A stretch of DNA of 64,000 nt. Origin: Adiantum capillus-veneris (Eukaryota; Streptophyta; Polypodiopsida; Polypodiales; Pteridaceae). The notes below the pieces were generated by a model. The model searched no databases, was not told where the DNA came from, and saw only the letters and a program-made list of their open reading frames with translations. The translations under genes were made by a program, and so were the position numbers. Every line of letters starts with the position of its first letter. The stretch's first letter is position 1. Where the stretch lies: positions 42,073,537 through 42,137,536 of the forward strand of contig CM043966.1 in the NCBI GenBank assembly GCA_014529385.2, read 5' to 3'. This document shows, piece after piece, positions 11,928 to 22,576 of the stretch.

Positions 11928-12245
11928 CCTCTCTCTCATGCATACACACACACAAAGAGGTGAAAAAAAATAAGATGGAGATGGAGCAAGAGCACTCTTC
12001 AATTGCACAAATGAGAGAATGAGTGAATTTTAGGTTTAGTTGACTTTTATATGAGCTCGCCCCATTCACACTTGGGCGCCCATGCTTAGCCAACTAATCC
12101 CTTGAATTTTCCAGTTAGAGTGTGCCTCTCATCGGCGATCACTCTTACCCTTTTCCTATTGGATCGACAAGCCCGATACCAGACTCTACCAAATAAATAA
12201 TACGGCATCCGTCTTAGGTGATAGGAATGTGCATGAGGGTTAACA
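11637..12245 (-). repeat. Element B 5' LTR (609 bp)
   Basis: Plus-strand ends are TGTGCACG and GGTTAACA, that is TG...CA on either strand. The interior aligns with the element D LTR at 50284-50869, including the start TGTTAACCCTCA (minus strand) and an internal CT microsatellite. The primer-binding site next to it confirms that this is the 5' LTR. Confidence 0.85.
11879..11924. repeat. (CT)23 microsatellite inside the element B LTR
   Basis: Twenty-three uninterrupted CT units. The same position in the element D LTR holds (CT)13 at 50520-50545, so the repeat was carried by the LTR and changed length after transposition. Confidence 0.95.
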
Positions 12246-13778
12246 TCCTGGTAGGTGATACAATGGTGGAGAAGAGGAGCATTATGTGCCTAACTATCCT
12301 CAATCGTTGAGAGAAAGAGGAGGCATTTACCCGCTGTTTGGTAGAGGTCAAGGTCAGTTCAATGGTCCAAGAGAGAAAACAATGGAAAATCATGTGCAGC
12401 CAGCTCCGCCAAATGGAGGTGAAGTCCCAAGGGTCAATATCATCAGGGTGGATAAGCAAGATGTCAGAGTTTTGGCCAACAAGAGGGCAAGAGTTGAGAG
12501 AGAGAAACAGAGCATGAAACTAGAGCTTGCAAGGGTAAAGAGAAGTGTACGAGGGCAAAGAGAAGCCTGAAACTAGCAAAGAAGGAGACACCACAAAACC
12601 AAGAAAGTGGATTTCCAATTGGGACGTGGCTATCCCGAGTAAGATCTAGTAAGTGATGCTTAAAATAAAAAATAAAACATTACTTTTGGTTAGTTGTTGG
12701 CTTTAAATCCAAAATTGAGGAGGCAGTGGTCCACGAGTGTTAGCACTAGGCTGCCAAGAGCTAAGGGGAATGTGTATGCGATGCAAAACATGGCCTTGAG
12801 GGTAGGTAGCTTGCCGATTGATGTTCTTCCATTGGTGGAAATTTTTATAGAGAAAATGATGCCGATACATGCCTTTATAGATGGCAGGGCACAAGTTTGT
12901 GTCATGACGGAAGCAGCTATGAAAGAGGTGGGAGTCAAGGTGATAGCAAAGTTGAATGTGCAAATGAGGATGGCCAACCATACTAAAGCTAGGTGTCTGG
13001 GTGTGGCTCAAAATGTGAAGGTTAATGTGATGGGCATATATAGAGTGCCTGATAGACCTTTTTTGTGATGAAGATAGGTGATAATTCTTATCCAATCATT
13101 TTGGGTAGGCCGTGGCTTTTGGCAATAGGTGCTAAGCAGAATTCAAAGAGCAAAGTGTTTACTTTGTCTAACAGAGAGAAAGGGAGACAGGTTGTGCTAG
13201 ATTTGAAGACCAAGGAGAGAAATTATCATCCTATGGAAGCTAAAGGTGAAGACAACACAGCACAACAAGATACAAATACGAGACAGAGACGGCCTATGAT
13301 GAAGGTTACACTAGCACAAAGGAAGAGGAGCGAGGACGACATGTTGAAGATAGATGAAGATTTTTTCGGAGTCACCATAGACGACTCCCCTCCTAAAGAA
13401 AAAGGTATGCAGCCTCAAGCTCATGGTTTAAGCGTAGAGGAGGTCTCAAGCATGTTAAGTGAATATTTGACCAAGGGTGAGAAGGAGAGTTATGTTCAAC
13501 TATGTGAGTTCTAACCCAACCTGCTTGCGATGGAATACAAAGATTTACGAGGTGCAAAGGGGGTAGAGCACAAGATTGTTTTCAAGGAGGGACATAGAAC
13601 TAAAGCACAAAAGCTAAGGAGACTAGGGGAGATCCAAAAGGAGGCCCTTTGTCATGAGGTCAATAAGGTGCTGGACACAGGTATCATATACCCTGTGAAA
13701 GAGTCAGGGTGGGTCTCACCAGTGGTTATAACCCCTAAGAAGAATGGGAAATGGAGGGTGTGTGTTGATTACAAGTAG
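12246..13778 (+). pseudogene. Ty3/gypsy protease and RT N-terminal fragment
   Basis: The fragment abuts the outer end of the element B LTR. It begins with a gag/linker stretch with a charged helix (12430-12570). A retropepsin-like segment lies at about 12800-13100: AFIDGRAQVCVMTEAA has Arg where the second Gly of the active-site motif is expected, and YPIILGRPWL is the typical block at the C-terminal side. At 13530-13778 is the start of reverse transcriptase (DTGIIYPVKESGWVSPV, KKNGKWRVCVDYK). It stops in a TAG at 13776-13778, where similarity ends before the RT active site. Several stops and frame changes are present. The strand is opposite to element B, so it is a different insertion. Confidence 0.75.
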
Positions 13779-14170
13779 GGATGCATGATTTTTTATTCAA
13801 CATTCATTTTATTGGTCAATTAATACGTTTCAAATATTTATTTGCGTGTATTATTTGCTGCCACTTCAGCTTTATTCAAAATAACATTTACTGCTTACAT
13901 ATCGATCGAAAGACTATCAATTGATACAATATTGATTGAAAGAGTGTCGATCGATAGGGTACCGATCAAAATAGCATTGATCGATATTGAAATAGTATAA
14001 AAAGCCCATATTTATGTGTTTTAGGTACAATTCCCTTCACCAAAGTGTCAGGTTACCCCGACATAGAAAGGTTGAATTGTCAACTTAAAAAATCCTTTGA
14101 TTTTTTAAGTTAATAGATTTTTTAAATGTCAAAACATTTTTAAAAAAAGGATAGATTTGATTCATCTATA
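13779..14170. other. AT-rich sequence with a small ATCGAT-type repeat
   Basis: No gene is seen. Between about 13900 and 13990 a motif like ATTGATCGAAAGA recurs five or six times with mismatches at roughly 15-20 base spacing. The rest is AT-rich and featureless. Confidence 0.55.
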
Positions 14171-14446
14171 ATTCTAAGCAATAGAAGTTATCCTTTAACT
14201 CTATTGTTTTAGTATAAATAAATAATTCTAGGCACTAGAGGCTATCTTTTTAGCTATAGTGTCTTAGTGAAAATATATAATTCTTAACATTAGAGGCTAA
14301 CTCTTAGCTCTATTTGTTTTAAAATAGATAAATAAATAATTCTAAGCATTAGAGGCTATTTTTAAAGCTATAGTGTCTGAGTGCGAATGTATAATTTTAA
14401 ACATTAGAGGCTATACTCTTTGTGCGTAGATGTAGTGTTAACTCAA
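14171..14446. repeat. Degenerate tandem repeat, five ~55-bp units
   Basis: Units begin at 14171, 14224, 14280, 14339 and 14393 with variants of ATTCTAAGCATTAGAGGCTA. Most contain a GCTATAGTGTCTTAGT-like second half. Spacing is 53-59 bases. The units differ at many positions, so the array is old. Confidence 0.85.
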
Positions 14447-14569
14447 ACAGTTTGGAATATATCATTTACTAGGTAGATAAGAATTGATTTATTAAAATAA
14501 ACATTTCTATGTGCAATTAAAAGGTTACCAAAGGTTATTTAAATTGTAATACTTATATACTTGGTTGTT

Positions 14570-15095
14570 TGAGTAGGCCAGGTCTCCTACTTCTAAGTAT
14601 GGATAAGATATACACATACATGTAGGGTCTTTTGGTTGTCATGAACAAATGTTGTTACCTCCATATAAACATGGAATAGGTCCATTTAGTGCCTGTTGGT
14701 TGTTATGAGATGATTCTCTTACTTCCAAGACTTAGTGAGGTTTAAGGTATGAAGTAGGATTCACTTGGTTGTTATCTAGCTTATGCTCTTACCTCTAAGT
14801 GAATATGGTGGATCACCTATAGAATCACTACATTGTGATCGAGAAAAAGCTCTTACCTCCTAGTGAATATTAGTCATGCATAGTACTTAGGAGTCACATG
14901 GATGTTATTGAGCTCATGCTCTTACCTCTATGTTGATATAGAACTTAGAGACCTCAGTTATTTTAGGGTCGATTGGTTGTGTTTGAGCAGTAGCTCCTAC
15001 CTCCAAGAGACATAGATAGTGGAATGTGAGATGAATCCATCGCTCATCTAGGTTGTCTTGAGCAAACGCTCTTTACCTCCTAGTAGTCAAGAAAG
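14570..15095. repeat. Degenerate tandem repeat, about eight 60-77-bp units
   Basis: A core GCTCTTACCTCYWAG recurs near 14582, 14652, 14712, 14787, 14847, 14917, 14993 and 15070. It is usually preceded by TTGGTTGTTATGAG-like sequence. It sits directly upstream of the hAT-type BED domain and may be the subterminal repeat region of that transposon (inference). Confidence 0.75.
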
Positions 15096-15270
15096 TCATA
15101 TCCATTGGTGATTTTCCCTAAAATATTATCTGAACACTATTCATTCATCATTTTAATTTAGCAAATCATATCTATAACCTTTTATCTTTCTCATTACATT
15201 ATTATGGTGAAAAATTATAGTCATAGTGTATCTATTGATTGTAGGATATATTTTGTTGAATTCAAAAATC

Positions 15271-15906
15271 ATGGTGCGAGGAAAAGAATGGACATATGTG
15301 GAGGGAATAGAGAAAGGCAAAACAGTTTTGTTTATGGAATGCAAACATTGTGGACATAAGTGGCACAGCAATGCAACTCGCATCAAAGAACGTTTATTTG
15401 GCACTAGCCCCAATGTGAAAGAATGTGGAGCACCTCCTAAAGACATATGGGTCCATTTTTCAAGGTATGTAAAGAGATCCAAACAGGCATGACTTCTTCC
15501 TAAGAGACAAAAGGGTGTGTTAGGTGGGTCATCTATCAACATAGAAGAAGTGAGTGTAGATAAAGAGGACGTGCGAGCTAGCCAAGGAGCTTCAATGGGA
15601 ACAACCCGAACACCTCAAAGTCCTTACACTTTTCCAAATGGTGCCATGGTAGGGATGGATGCAAGTCCCGGGACATCCAATAGAGCCGGTACGCGTGGGA
15701 CTCTACACGTAGCATTCACTGAACATGACATGCTCGAATTTCATCTAAAGTGGACACAAGCCTTCAAGGCTTGTGGAATCCCATTAATGTCATAAGAAAT
15801 CCTCAAAGATGTACTAATGTCAACTGCAAAAAAAGGATTTATCTATCTTGATTATAGTAAAATGCGAATAGAGTATGTGGACAAAATCAAGAGCAGTACA
15901 AAAGTG
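15271..15906 (+). pseudogene. hAT-type transposase N-terminus with BED zinc finger
   Basis: The ATG at 15271 opens MVRGKEW and a BED-type DNA-binding domain: CKHC (about residues 29-32), then ATRIKERLFG and VKECG. In related BED domains as I recall them the third ligand is a His in IKEHL; here it is Arg, which a single base change would explain. A TGA at 15490-15492 ends this stretch. The same protein seems to continue at 15517-15795 (FTEHDMLEFHLKWTQAFKACGIPLMS) and, past another stop, to about 15906 (LMSTAKKGFIYLDYSKM). The catalytic part of the transposase is missing. BED plus this central segment is typical of plant hAT transposases. Confidence 0.7.
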
Positions 15907-16555
15907 ATTCTTAAGCGAACGGTGCTTTATGAATGAAGTGCTTTTTTTGAAGACTTGGAGAAAAATAAAGCATATGTAAACTTGTGTACATCTTTGTAAC
16001 ATGTGTCTCATTCATGCACCCATGAAGATAGCCACACATGCGATCGAAGTACACTTTGGAGTGCTTCAGACTCATAAATGGTGGCGGAAGAGAGGTGTAG
16101 CAACGATGAGATGGAGTGGAAACTGGCTTCAAAATGTTTAGATAATGAAGAGGTTGATGACCTGGTGCCTATGATAGATGGAAAAATGTAAACATCTTTT
16201 CATGATAATGTATCTACTCTATTTCATTGTAGCTCACTATTGAGCTATATATCTTACTATTTTGAATTAAGAGCAACATGCACACCTTTGGACAATGTAT
16301 AAGTCTTCTCCATTACGTTTTTCCAAGTATTGAGGAGAATTTGCATAAACATAAGTATTGAGGACATGTTGTGGCAACCAAATAGAATAACATTAACACA
16401 TCCTGAACAAATTGACATCTACAAACCAAATTCTCAACAAAGTCATCAATATGCACCTCCAAATTGAATTCATTGCAATAAACATAGAGAGAATACAATG
16501 CGTCTCAAAAAAGGACGAGGTAATTTTCCATTAAAATCTCTAACTACAGTCTACG
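15907..16555. other. Unassigned, probably decayed transposon sequence
   Basis: About 650 bases with no clear gene on either strand. The first 200 bases may still be decayed hAT coding sequence, but I could not follow a frame with confidence. Confidence 0.4.
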
Positions 16556-16613
16556 ATGTCTTTAAGAAACTATGATATCTATCGCTTCTTCAAGATCTGC
16601 ATTCAATGCTGCC

Positions 16614-17367
16614 TTAAGCATATCCACTATTTCTTGAATATCTGCCTCCCTCGTAACTTGGTCCTGCCTCCTCAGACAGGGGAGAGAGAGGACCATATCG
16701 CGCTTTGTATCTGGAAAACTTTTGTGATAAAACAACTACTACTATTTCTTTGGCTGCCAACTTCTCTTGTAGCGAGAGAACACTCTCTCCTTGGCTGGCT
16801 AGTGTAGCCCCCTGAGACACAATATTAACAATTTGTTCATGCTCATCTGGTAGGAGCACAAACGGACTCTTTCATGCAGGTGGAATTGCTTCCCCATGAC
16901 ATGCTTGTGCCCTTTCTTTAGCTCTTCCAAGTCCGACACCAGCATTGAAAGGACGGTCTGTCCAAAGGACGCACTTCTCCATTATATCTTGCATGAAGAC
17001 TTGTTCGATGAAGTACATATGGCAACTTGATTATTTCTAGGTAGAGTGCACTCCTTTTGGTTGAAGCATACAGGAACACATGCGCAAGCCCTTTGTGTTG
17101 AAAAGATGAGATTTTCAATGATGCCAATGCCTTGACACGACCTGACCTCTTGAACAGTATGTCTCTCACAAAAAGGGAGGGAGAGCACTTGTGTACGTCT
17201 TCCAATTTCATTGGTTCGCCCTCCAAACCCTTGGTCTCTATAGCCTCAACAAAGAATAAGGAGAGGTCTTGAGCCCCGTAATGCAGGCTCTCCTCTCTGA
17301 GGATGCGTTTAGACTCCTTGTGGTCGAGCTCACCGTCGACATTGGGAAGAGCGTATGGGGCTACCAT
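16614..17367 (-). pseudogene. Unidentified minus-strand coding relic
   Basis: I do not recognise this protein. An open stretch reads from an ATG at 17367 to 16918 (MVAPYALPNVDGELDHKE...), apparently continuing after a break into 16859-16614, where a short helix-like segment (VLSLQEKLAAKEIVVVV) is visible. It shares the strand of the kinase pseudogene just upstream (18970-17600) and could be its downstream exon or a separate captured gene fragment. A possible splice acceptor (ATAG before GAAATG) lies just ahead of the ATG. No membrane span, zinc finger or retroelement motif is seen. Confidence 0.35.
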
Positions 17368-17599
17368 TTCCTATCGAATCACGTGATAATAAAATATTAG
17401 ATCAAAATGATAGATATAGATTGATCAGAAAACTACAATTGATGGCATAATTAATGTTCAACATACACAATTTTAAAATTCACATCTCTCATCAATTTGA
17501 CAACAACAATGTAATAAAATAGCATGAAATTTCAAGAAAACGGACATGTAATAAGACAAAGTTGTTTCATTACAAAGTATAGATACATTCTCAAATTAC

Positions 17600-18970
17600 A
17601 AGGTATGATTTCAATCATTGGATGGCCTCAAGCTTGCACTATCTGGGAACCTGTGACCAACACGCTTAATGCCTTGTAACATGTTGAGGAGATCATGTGA
17701 GGACTTGCACTAGGTGGGATTGGGAGATACACAAGTGCGCAGGACTTCCTGAGTGTCATCATCCTTAGGTAAATATTTAATGAGTTCTTGAATGAATTTA
17801 CAAAGGGAGTAGATATCTTGGTTGCGCGTGTAGACTGGAGGATTTGTGGATATACATTCGGGAGCCACCCACCAATATCGCTTGCTCCAGGTTTCCCTTG
17901 TAGATGGGAGAAGATCTGGAAACTTCCAAAATGTGTTCTCTGTGGGGAACAAGGTTGCACTACCCCAATCACATACGCCCACATATACTCCAGCCCAACC
18001 AAAATGCAGCAAAATATTACTCCCATGAACATCATTGTGAGTGGTTATACACGTGCAAAAAGATGAAGGTTCGGAGCAATCCATTAATGGTAGTCCATAT
18101 ATTTTGCTTCATGGCCTCAATAGTCCCCTCGATGTCTTTGAAACCCTTTCTCATCGTCACATTCTTCCCCTCCTTTTGGAGTCTCTTTAGCCTAGTAGTC
18201 GAGGTTTCCACCATTCCACATTTTGAAGATGAGGGTCGGAGCTTGCGTGGCCTACCTTGTCAATCCAGAGCAGCAATGATTCCACTATAAGTGATATTCA
18301 TAATTGTGGCCTCATGCAGTGATATGTCATTGGCACTCTTCTGGCCATCACCCTTGACTAGCTTGCCAATGTAAAATTCATATGTGAAGGTCTCATGATT
18401 GACTTTCACCTTTGTGACCATGCCGTACCTACCTTCTCCAATGCTTGCAATTTGTGGAAATTCAATGCAAGTCATGCACATGATGACAAGGTTCTATGGG
18501 TCTAAACTTCCCATGTTGAGCGGCATTGGAACATTGCTAGAGATTGGTACTTCCAAAGCGGCAAGCACTTCGGGTACATCCTTGGGCTCTTCTACGTGCG
18601 ATCTCTTTTGCTGTTGCTTCATGCTTCTATAGAGAAACTCTACTTCCTTCCTACGGTCCATGAAGCCAGAATTCCCTTTGATTTTCTTGTCAATGGTTTT
18701 TGCAACTCTGCAAACTTGCCCTGTGATTCGACTCACGTCGTGGCCCAACTGACCACCTGTAAGGACTTCAATCCCACCTGAAGCACTACAAAAGTTTGCA
18801 ACTAGTGCTGCATATGTAGCACTGCATAAGTCATCCAAAAATGATTTTTATGAGGACTCTTGCAAGACTTCTAGGAGGCGATCACTTCATAATCCATGAA
18901 GATGAGTGCATAATACGAATTCTTTGGCATATTTGCACTCAACTTTTGTTATCTTGCCTATAGTACCCAT
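17600..18970 (-). pseudogene. Protein kinase-like pseudogene
   Basis: Reading on the minus strand from the ATG at 18970 (MGTIGKITKVECKYAKEF), one frame runs to about 18032. It is interrupted by stops about 27 and 40 codons in and again near 18494 and 18260. The glycine-rich loop GEGRYGMVTKV (about 18430-18400) and an HEATIM helix-C-like segment mark a kinase N-lobe. After a frameshift near 18070 the C-lobe follows: THNDVHGSNIL is the catalytic loop (Asp and Asn kept), CDWGSA stands where DFG is expected, and WWVAPECI is the APE motif. It phosphorylated proteins if ever active; it is now dead. No intron is needed to read it, which fits a processed or captured copy. It lies directly downstream of the Helitron Rep relic on the same strand. 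Confidence 0.65.
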
Positions 18971-19098
18971 GATGTGCGTAGAAGCTAAAACTAAGAAACA
19001 AAAAACCATAACTTCTCATCAATATAAGTGACATGTAATGAAACACATTCTAGTTCTTCTTTGAAACACCTATACGCAACACAACCATGAAGCAATCA

Positions 19099-19119
19099 CC
19101 CTAAACCCTAAACCCTAAA
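19099..19119. repeat. (CCCTAAA)3 telomere-type repeat
   Basis: Three perfect copies of the plant telomere unit (TTTAGGG on the other strand). The tract lies at the end of the Helitron Rep open stretch and before the kinase pseudogene. It could be a repair scar or chance; 21 bases are too few to decide. Confidence 0.9.
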
Positions 19120-20808
19120 CCACAGGTCCACATGAGTGTAATTTATGATTAACATACACAAGAACGTCCACACGATTATGCATGATGTTATAGGTTTCAT
19201 GTCTTGTGCAATTGTAGCAATGTTAAACTCATACCTTTCTCTCCAAGTTGTTGTCAAAGCATCGAATTCATATTGATTAGTTGTGAATGGCAAAAATAGC
19301 AAAAATAATTGATGATAATGCCTCTCAATGTTGGCCTCTTTACTGAAGTTTTTATATTTGATGATGTAGGGCTTCTTGCACTTGTGGTGTGTCCCTTGTG
19401 AGATAATGTAGTTGCTTGCATGCTCTTCCAAGTAAAGATTTTCTATGCTAGTTTGTCTCTTTGTGTACTTTGTCACGAGGTCATAAAAGAATATGTATGT
19501 GTCATCAAGAAGAAGTGTTTCCAAGGAAGTCTTTCTCTTTAACAATAGTGTTCTTTGGGTTTGAAAGTCTGCATTGATGAAGATAAATTTTCTGCTTGTG
19601 CTGTGCAATGGGAGAGATAGTGAAATGTATGCTGCTTGTTGGGATGTGATTTCTTGAGCATTGATCAATGCACCTCCAATTTTCTTAAGACGTTCCATTG
19701 TAGGAAGACTCTCTTGCGTGCACTTGTCAAGGATTTTCTTAATTGATTTTCTTGTGCTTGAATCTATTTTTGTCATGTATGATGTGCAATATGTAGCAGC
19801 TCCATGAGGGTTGAAAATGAACTAAATATCAACATTACCATCCCACAACAAGCACAATGTTTTGTTGAATTGTTTGTGTATATATATTTCGGTTGTCTTT
19901 TGAGAAAAAGTGTGGGTGTTCTGAGAGCGATATCTAGAGTGTCTCAAGATATATTTCTTCATCCATATTCAAAGAGGATAGCCAATCATCGAAACTCATT
20001 TCAGGGCAATGTGGTAAAGTTGCAAGCTGGATTTTGATTTGTTTCTTGTGTGCAAAAAGCATGGATTTCCTTTCTTCACTTGGTTGTATTGGATGCAGGA
20101 TAGTCGTTTGCCTTGCAGGTGATCTTGGAAATCCAAAATGGCAATGCTTATTTCTTTTTTTTCTTGTCCTTTGATGGGAATGGATATGTACTTTTTGTAG
20201 CTCAACACCCAATTCATCTTTATCACTTGAGATGTATCTATCAACAAAACCAATCACTTCTTCATCATCAAAAACCCCAAGCTTTGGAGAATTGTCAATC
20301 CAAATTAATCCATGGTCATGCTGGCATTCCCTATGTTGAAATTTAGTGACAAAGGAAAAATCTATGATTTGGCCAAATATTTTTAAATTTTGTTTCAACT
20401 CCTTCTTGAGTGCTTTGAATCTATGAACATAGTATTAAGCTATAGTGATAGGATCCACCCATAGTAATGCACAAATGAATCGTGCAATAGTTTAGAAATT
20501 AGATTTTTTGATTTGTAGATTGAGCATAGCAAGACAATCATGCAATGGCTTCCATCTTTGCTCCGCACATGATAGAGTGACAAAAAAATAGGTTGGCCTA
20601 CTTGTTGAATCATGGCAAACACATTGCACTTGAGCTTGGTTTTGTAATTTGATGAAGTTTGCAATGATTCAAATTCATGACATCGTAGTTGGGATGGTAG
20701 TATTTGCTCAATGTTAGTGTTTTTTTGAACATCTTTTGCATATATTTGTCTACCTTGCAATTTTCCCTTGCATAGGTGCACCAATATAGACCCCAAGCAC
20801 CTTGCCAA
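19108..20808 (-). pseudogene. Helitron Rep (HUH endonuclease) pseudogene, helicase missing
   Basis: Rep nicks and joins DNA strands in rolling-circle transposition. On the minus strand the N-terminal Rep segment is at 20808-20440 (NIEQILPSQLRCHEF, FAMIQQVGQPIFLSL). The HUH box is FQHRECQHDHGLIWI in 20398-19934; both His are kept but the residue between them is Asp where a hydrophobic one is usual. It is followed by FVDRYIS and HCHFGFPRSP. Across a frameshift, TYCTSYMTK at about 19792-19771 holds the two tyrosines of a Y2-type Rep. The stretch 19776-19108 continues with SQQAAYISLSLPLHSTSRK, the part that normally leads into a PIF1-like helicase. The helicase never appears; instead a telomere-type tract and a kinase pseudogene follow. 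At least three frameshifts are present. Confidence 0.82.
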
Positions 20809-21118
20809 TGATAATCTTCATCACTTTGAAGAACAAATTCTCAAGGCGAAGCACCTATCTTTGTTTTTAAGTTCCCATTGCACCACTTTCAAGTTTTTTT
20901 TCTTTGCAAGGTGCACGTAGGCTCTTTTTTTTTCAAAGAACAAAGCTGGAAATGATAATTACTCACAGTTGGCATCATTAAACAAGCTTAAAGGAGTAAA
21001 TCCTTCACAAGGTGCAACACTATGTGCATGTCCATCATGATCGATGACTTGTTGTGAGGAATAGATTCCATGGACAAGGGTGTTTGGATGCTCATTACCC
21101 AAATCATCAAACCGCATA

Positions 21119-22252
21119 TTATTCATGCAATACTACATCTGGATTCATATGAAAACTAGAAACCCAAGCCTCATTAATGGAGGCTTTGTGCTCTACGTAC
21201 AAAGGGGGGGAAATCAAGTCTTTCAATGCTAATTGGAGCACATAAAAGGGACGAACACCACCTCTAAGATATGCATGGGCATACTCAAGGTTATGCTTAG
21301 TCTCCACAAGGTTCATAGCATGTTCACTACTAAAAGGCCGTAAGATTGCTTGAATTCTTACTAAGTCAGCATGACGTTAACAATACTCCCTTGCATCCCG
21401 TATTGGCCTTCGTAATTGAGCTCTTGGATTTGCATGAAAGGAGTGTGGAGCGACACAAGACATTTTTCAATTCCATTCAATAATGTGATACTTGCAATAG
21501 AGAATGTGGATGAATGCAAAAGAGTGACTATCTTTGAGCTTTTAATCTTTGTTTGCAAGAAAAACATACTCTTTTGTCTGCAATAGTGCTAAATGTCTTC
21601 AATCCCACCAAGGTTTCAAGAAGAAAACTTTCAATAAAGTCAAATGATGCAAATTCTTTTGGAACGTAAGGCTTCCACAACTTAAACATGGATACAAAGG
21701 AGTGTTTATTATTTCTTCCACATAGTTTTGTTTCTTTGATCTCTTATATGATGAATACACAACATTGTCTTCATGCAGCATTCTCCATATAGAGTAAACT
21801 TTGGTTTGAATTTGTTTCAAAGTGTAAGAAGAAGAGACTTGTGATTGAAATTGAGAAGCTATATGCAATGCAGTCTCATTTGGAAAAGTCCTCACAACAT
21901 GAAGTAAGCTAGAAGCAAGATCTTTCGGCCAAATACAACGCTTATGCTTCTTGAGCAAAGTTGATTGTGGAAAAACAAACAAACCACCTCGGCACATAAA
22001 GACCAACAAGCCACAAGAGGAGGAAGAAGAAGCAACGCAAGGATCAGCATTGAAGGAATGTTGATGATTTTGTTCTTGAAACACATGAACAATACATTGT
22101 ACCTCCAACACATGGCAAGCTAGAGTGATCAAATTGATTGATAGCAGCAAAAAATTAGTTCTTGTACTCATGCGTTGATATACTAAAGATTCAAGAGTTT
22201 GGTGCTCAAAATTATAAACACTATGCTCATCATTCCACAATTTTAGCCACAC
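21119..22252 (-). pseudogene. Helitron N-terminal region upstream of Rep
   Basis: Three broken open stretches on the minus strand (22252-21599, 21567-21361, 21316-21119) precede the Rep core. YPCLSCGSLTF near 21690-21650 resembles the Cys-pair region, and ELNYEGQYGMQGSIVNV near 21420-21370 resembles the GQYG...VVNV box, both found N-terminal to Rep in plant Helitron proteins (from memory of the family). A run of Ser codons and many leucines are seen at 22050-21950. The stretches lie in different frames, so the gene is decayed. Assignment rests mainly on position and the two motifs. Confidence 0.6.
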
Positions 22253-22576
22253 ACTTTTGGTCTCAAAGTCTTGAGAATGAACTATTGCAAAATATGTTTG
22301 GCCAATATATCTTCTAGTGTGTGAATAGAGATATTTACATCACGCACAGACAACAATGCCCTTAAAGCATCTAAGTTTCAAGACGATTTCTTCCAAAAAA
22401 TTGAATCAATTGTAGAGTTGATTCCATTTATACAAAAAGTAGTTCTCCCACTAAGAGATACCGCCGTAATGCCTAGATACAAAAGGATATTGTAGCGAAA
22501 TATTATCTTGCTAGAAAAATTCAAGGCACACTACCCAAAGGTACTTGGCAAAGAGGAAAACTAGGCTCGTCTCTTC

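Larger units (their letters stand above)
9640..12245 (-). mobile_element. Element B: 5' part of a Ty3/gypsy element
   Basis: Reading on the minus strand there is an LTR (12245 to 11637), a tRNA-Asp primer-binding site (11632 to 11615), a long leader and an N-terminal gag relic (10679 to 9649), after which the element stops. The order and sequence match the 5' end of element D (50869 to about 48700), so both belong to one family. Protease, RT, integrase and the 3' LTR are absent. Confidence 0.8.

Noticed and set aside
17600-18970. Functional protein kinase gene
   Set aside because: Stops about 27 and 40 codons in, further stops and a frameshift between the N- and C-lobes rule out a working single-exon gene; introns that would repair it were not visible.
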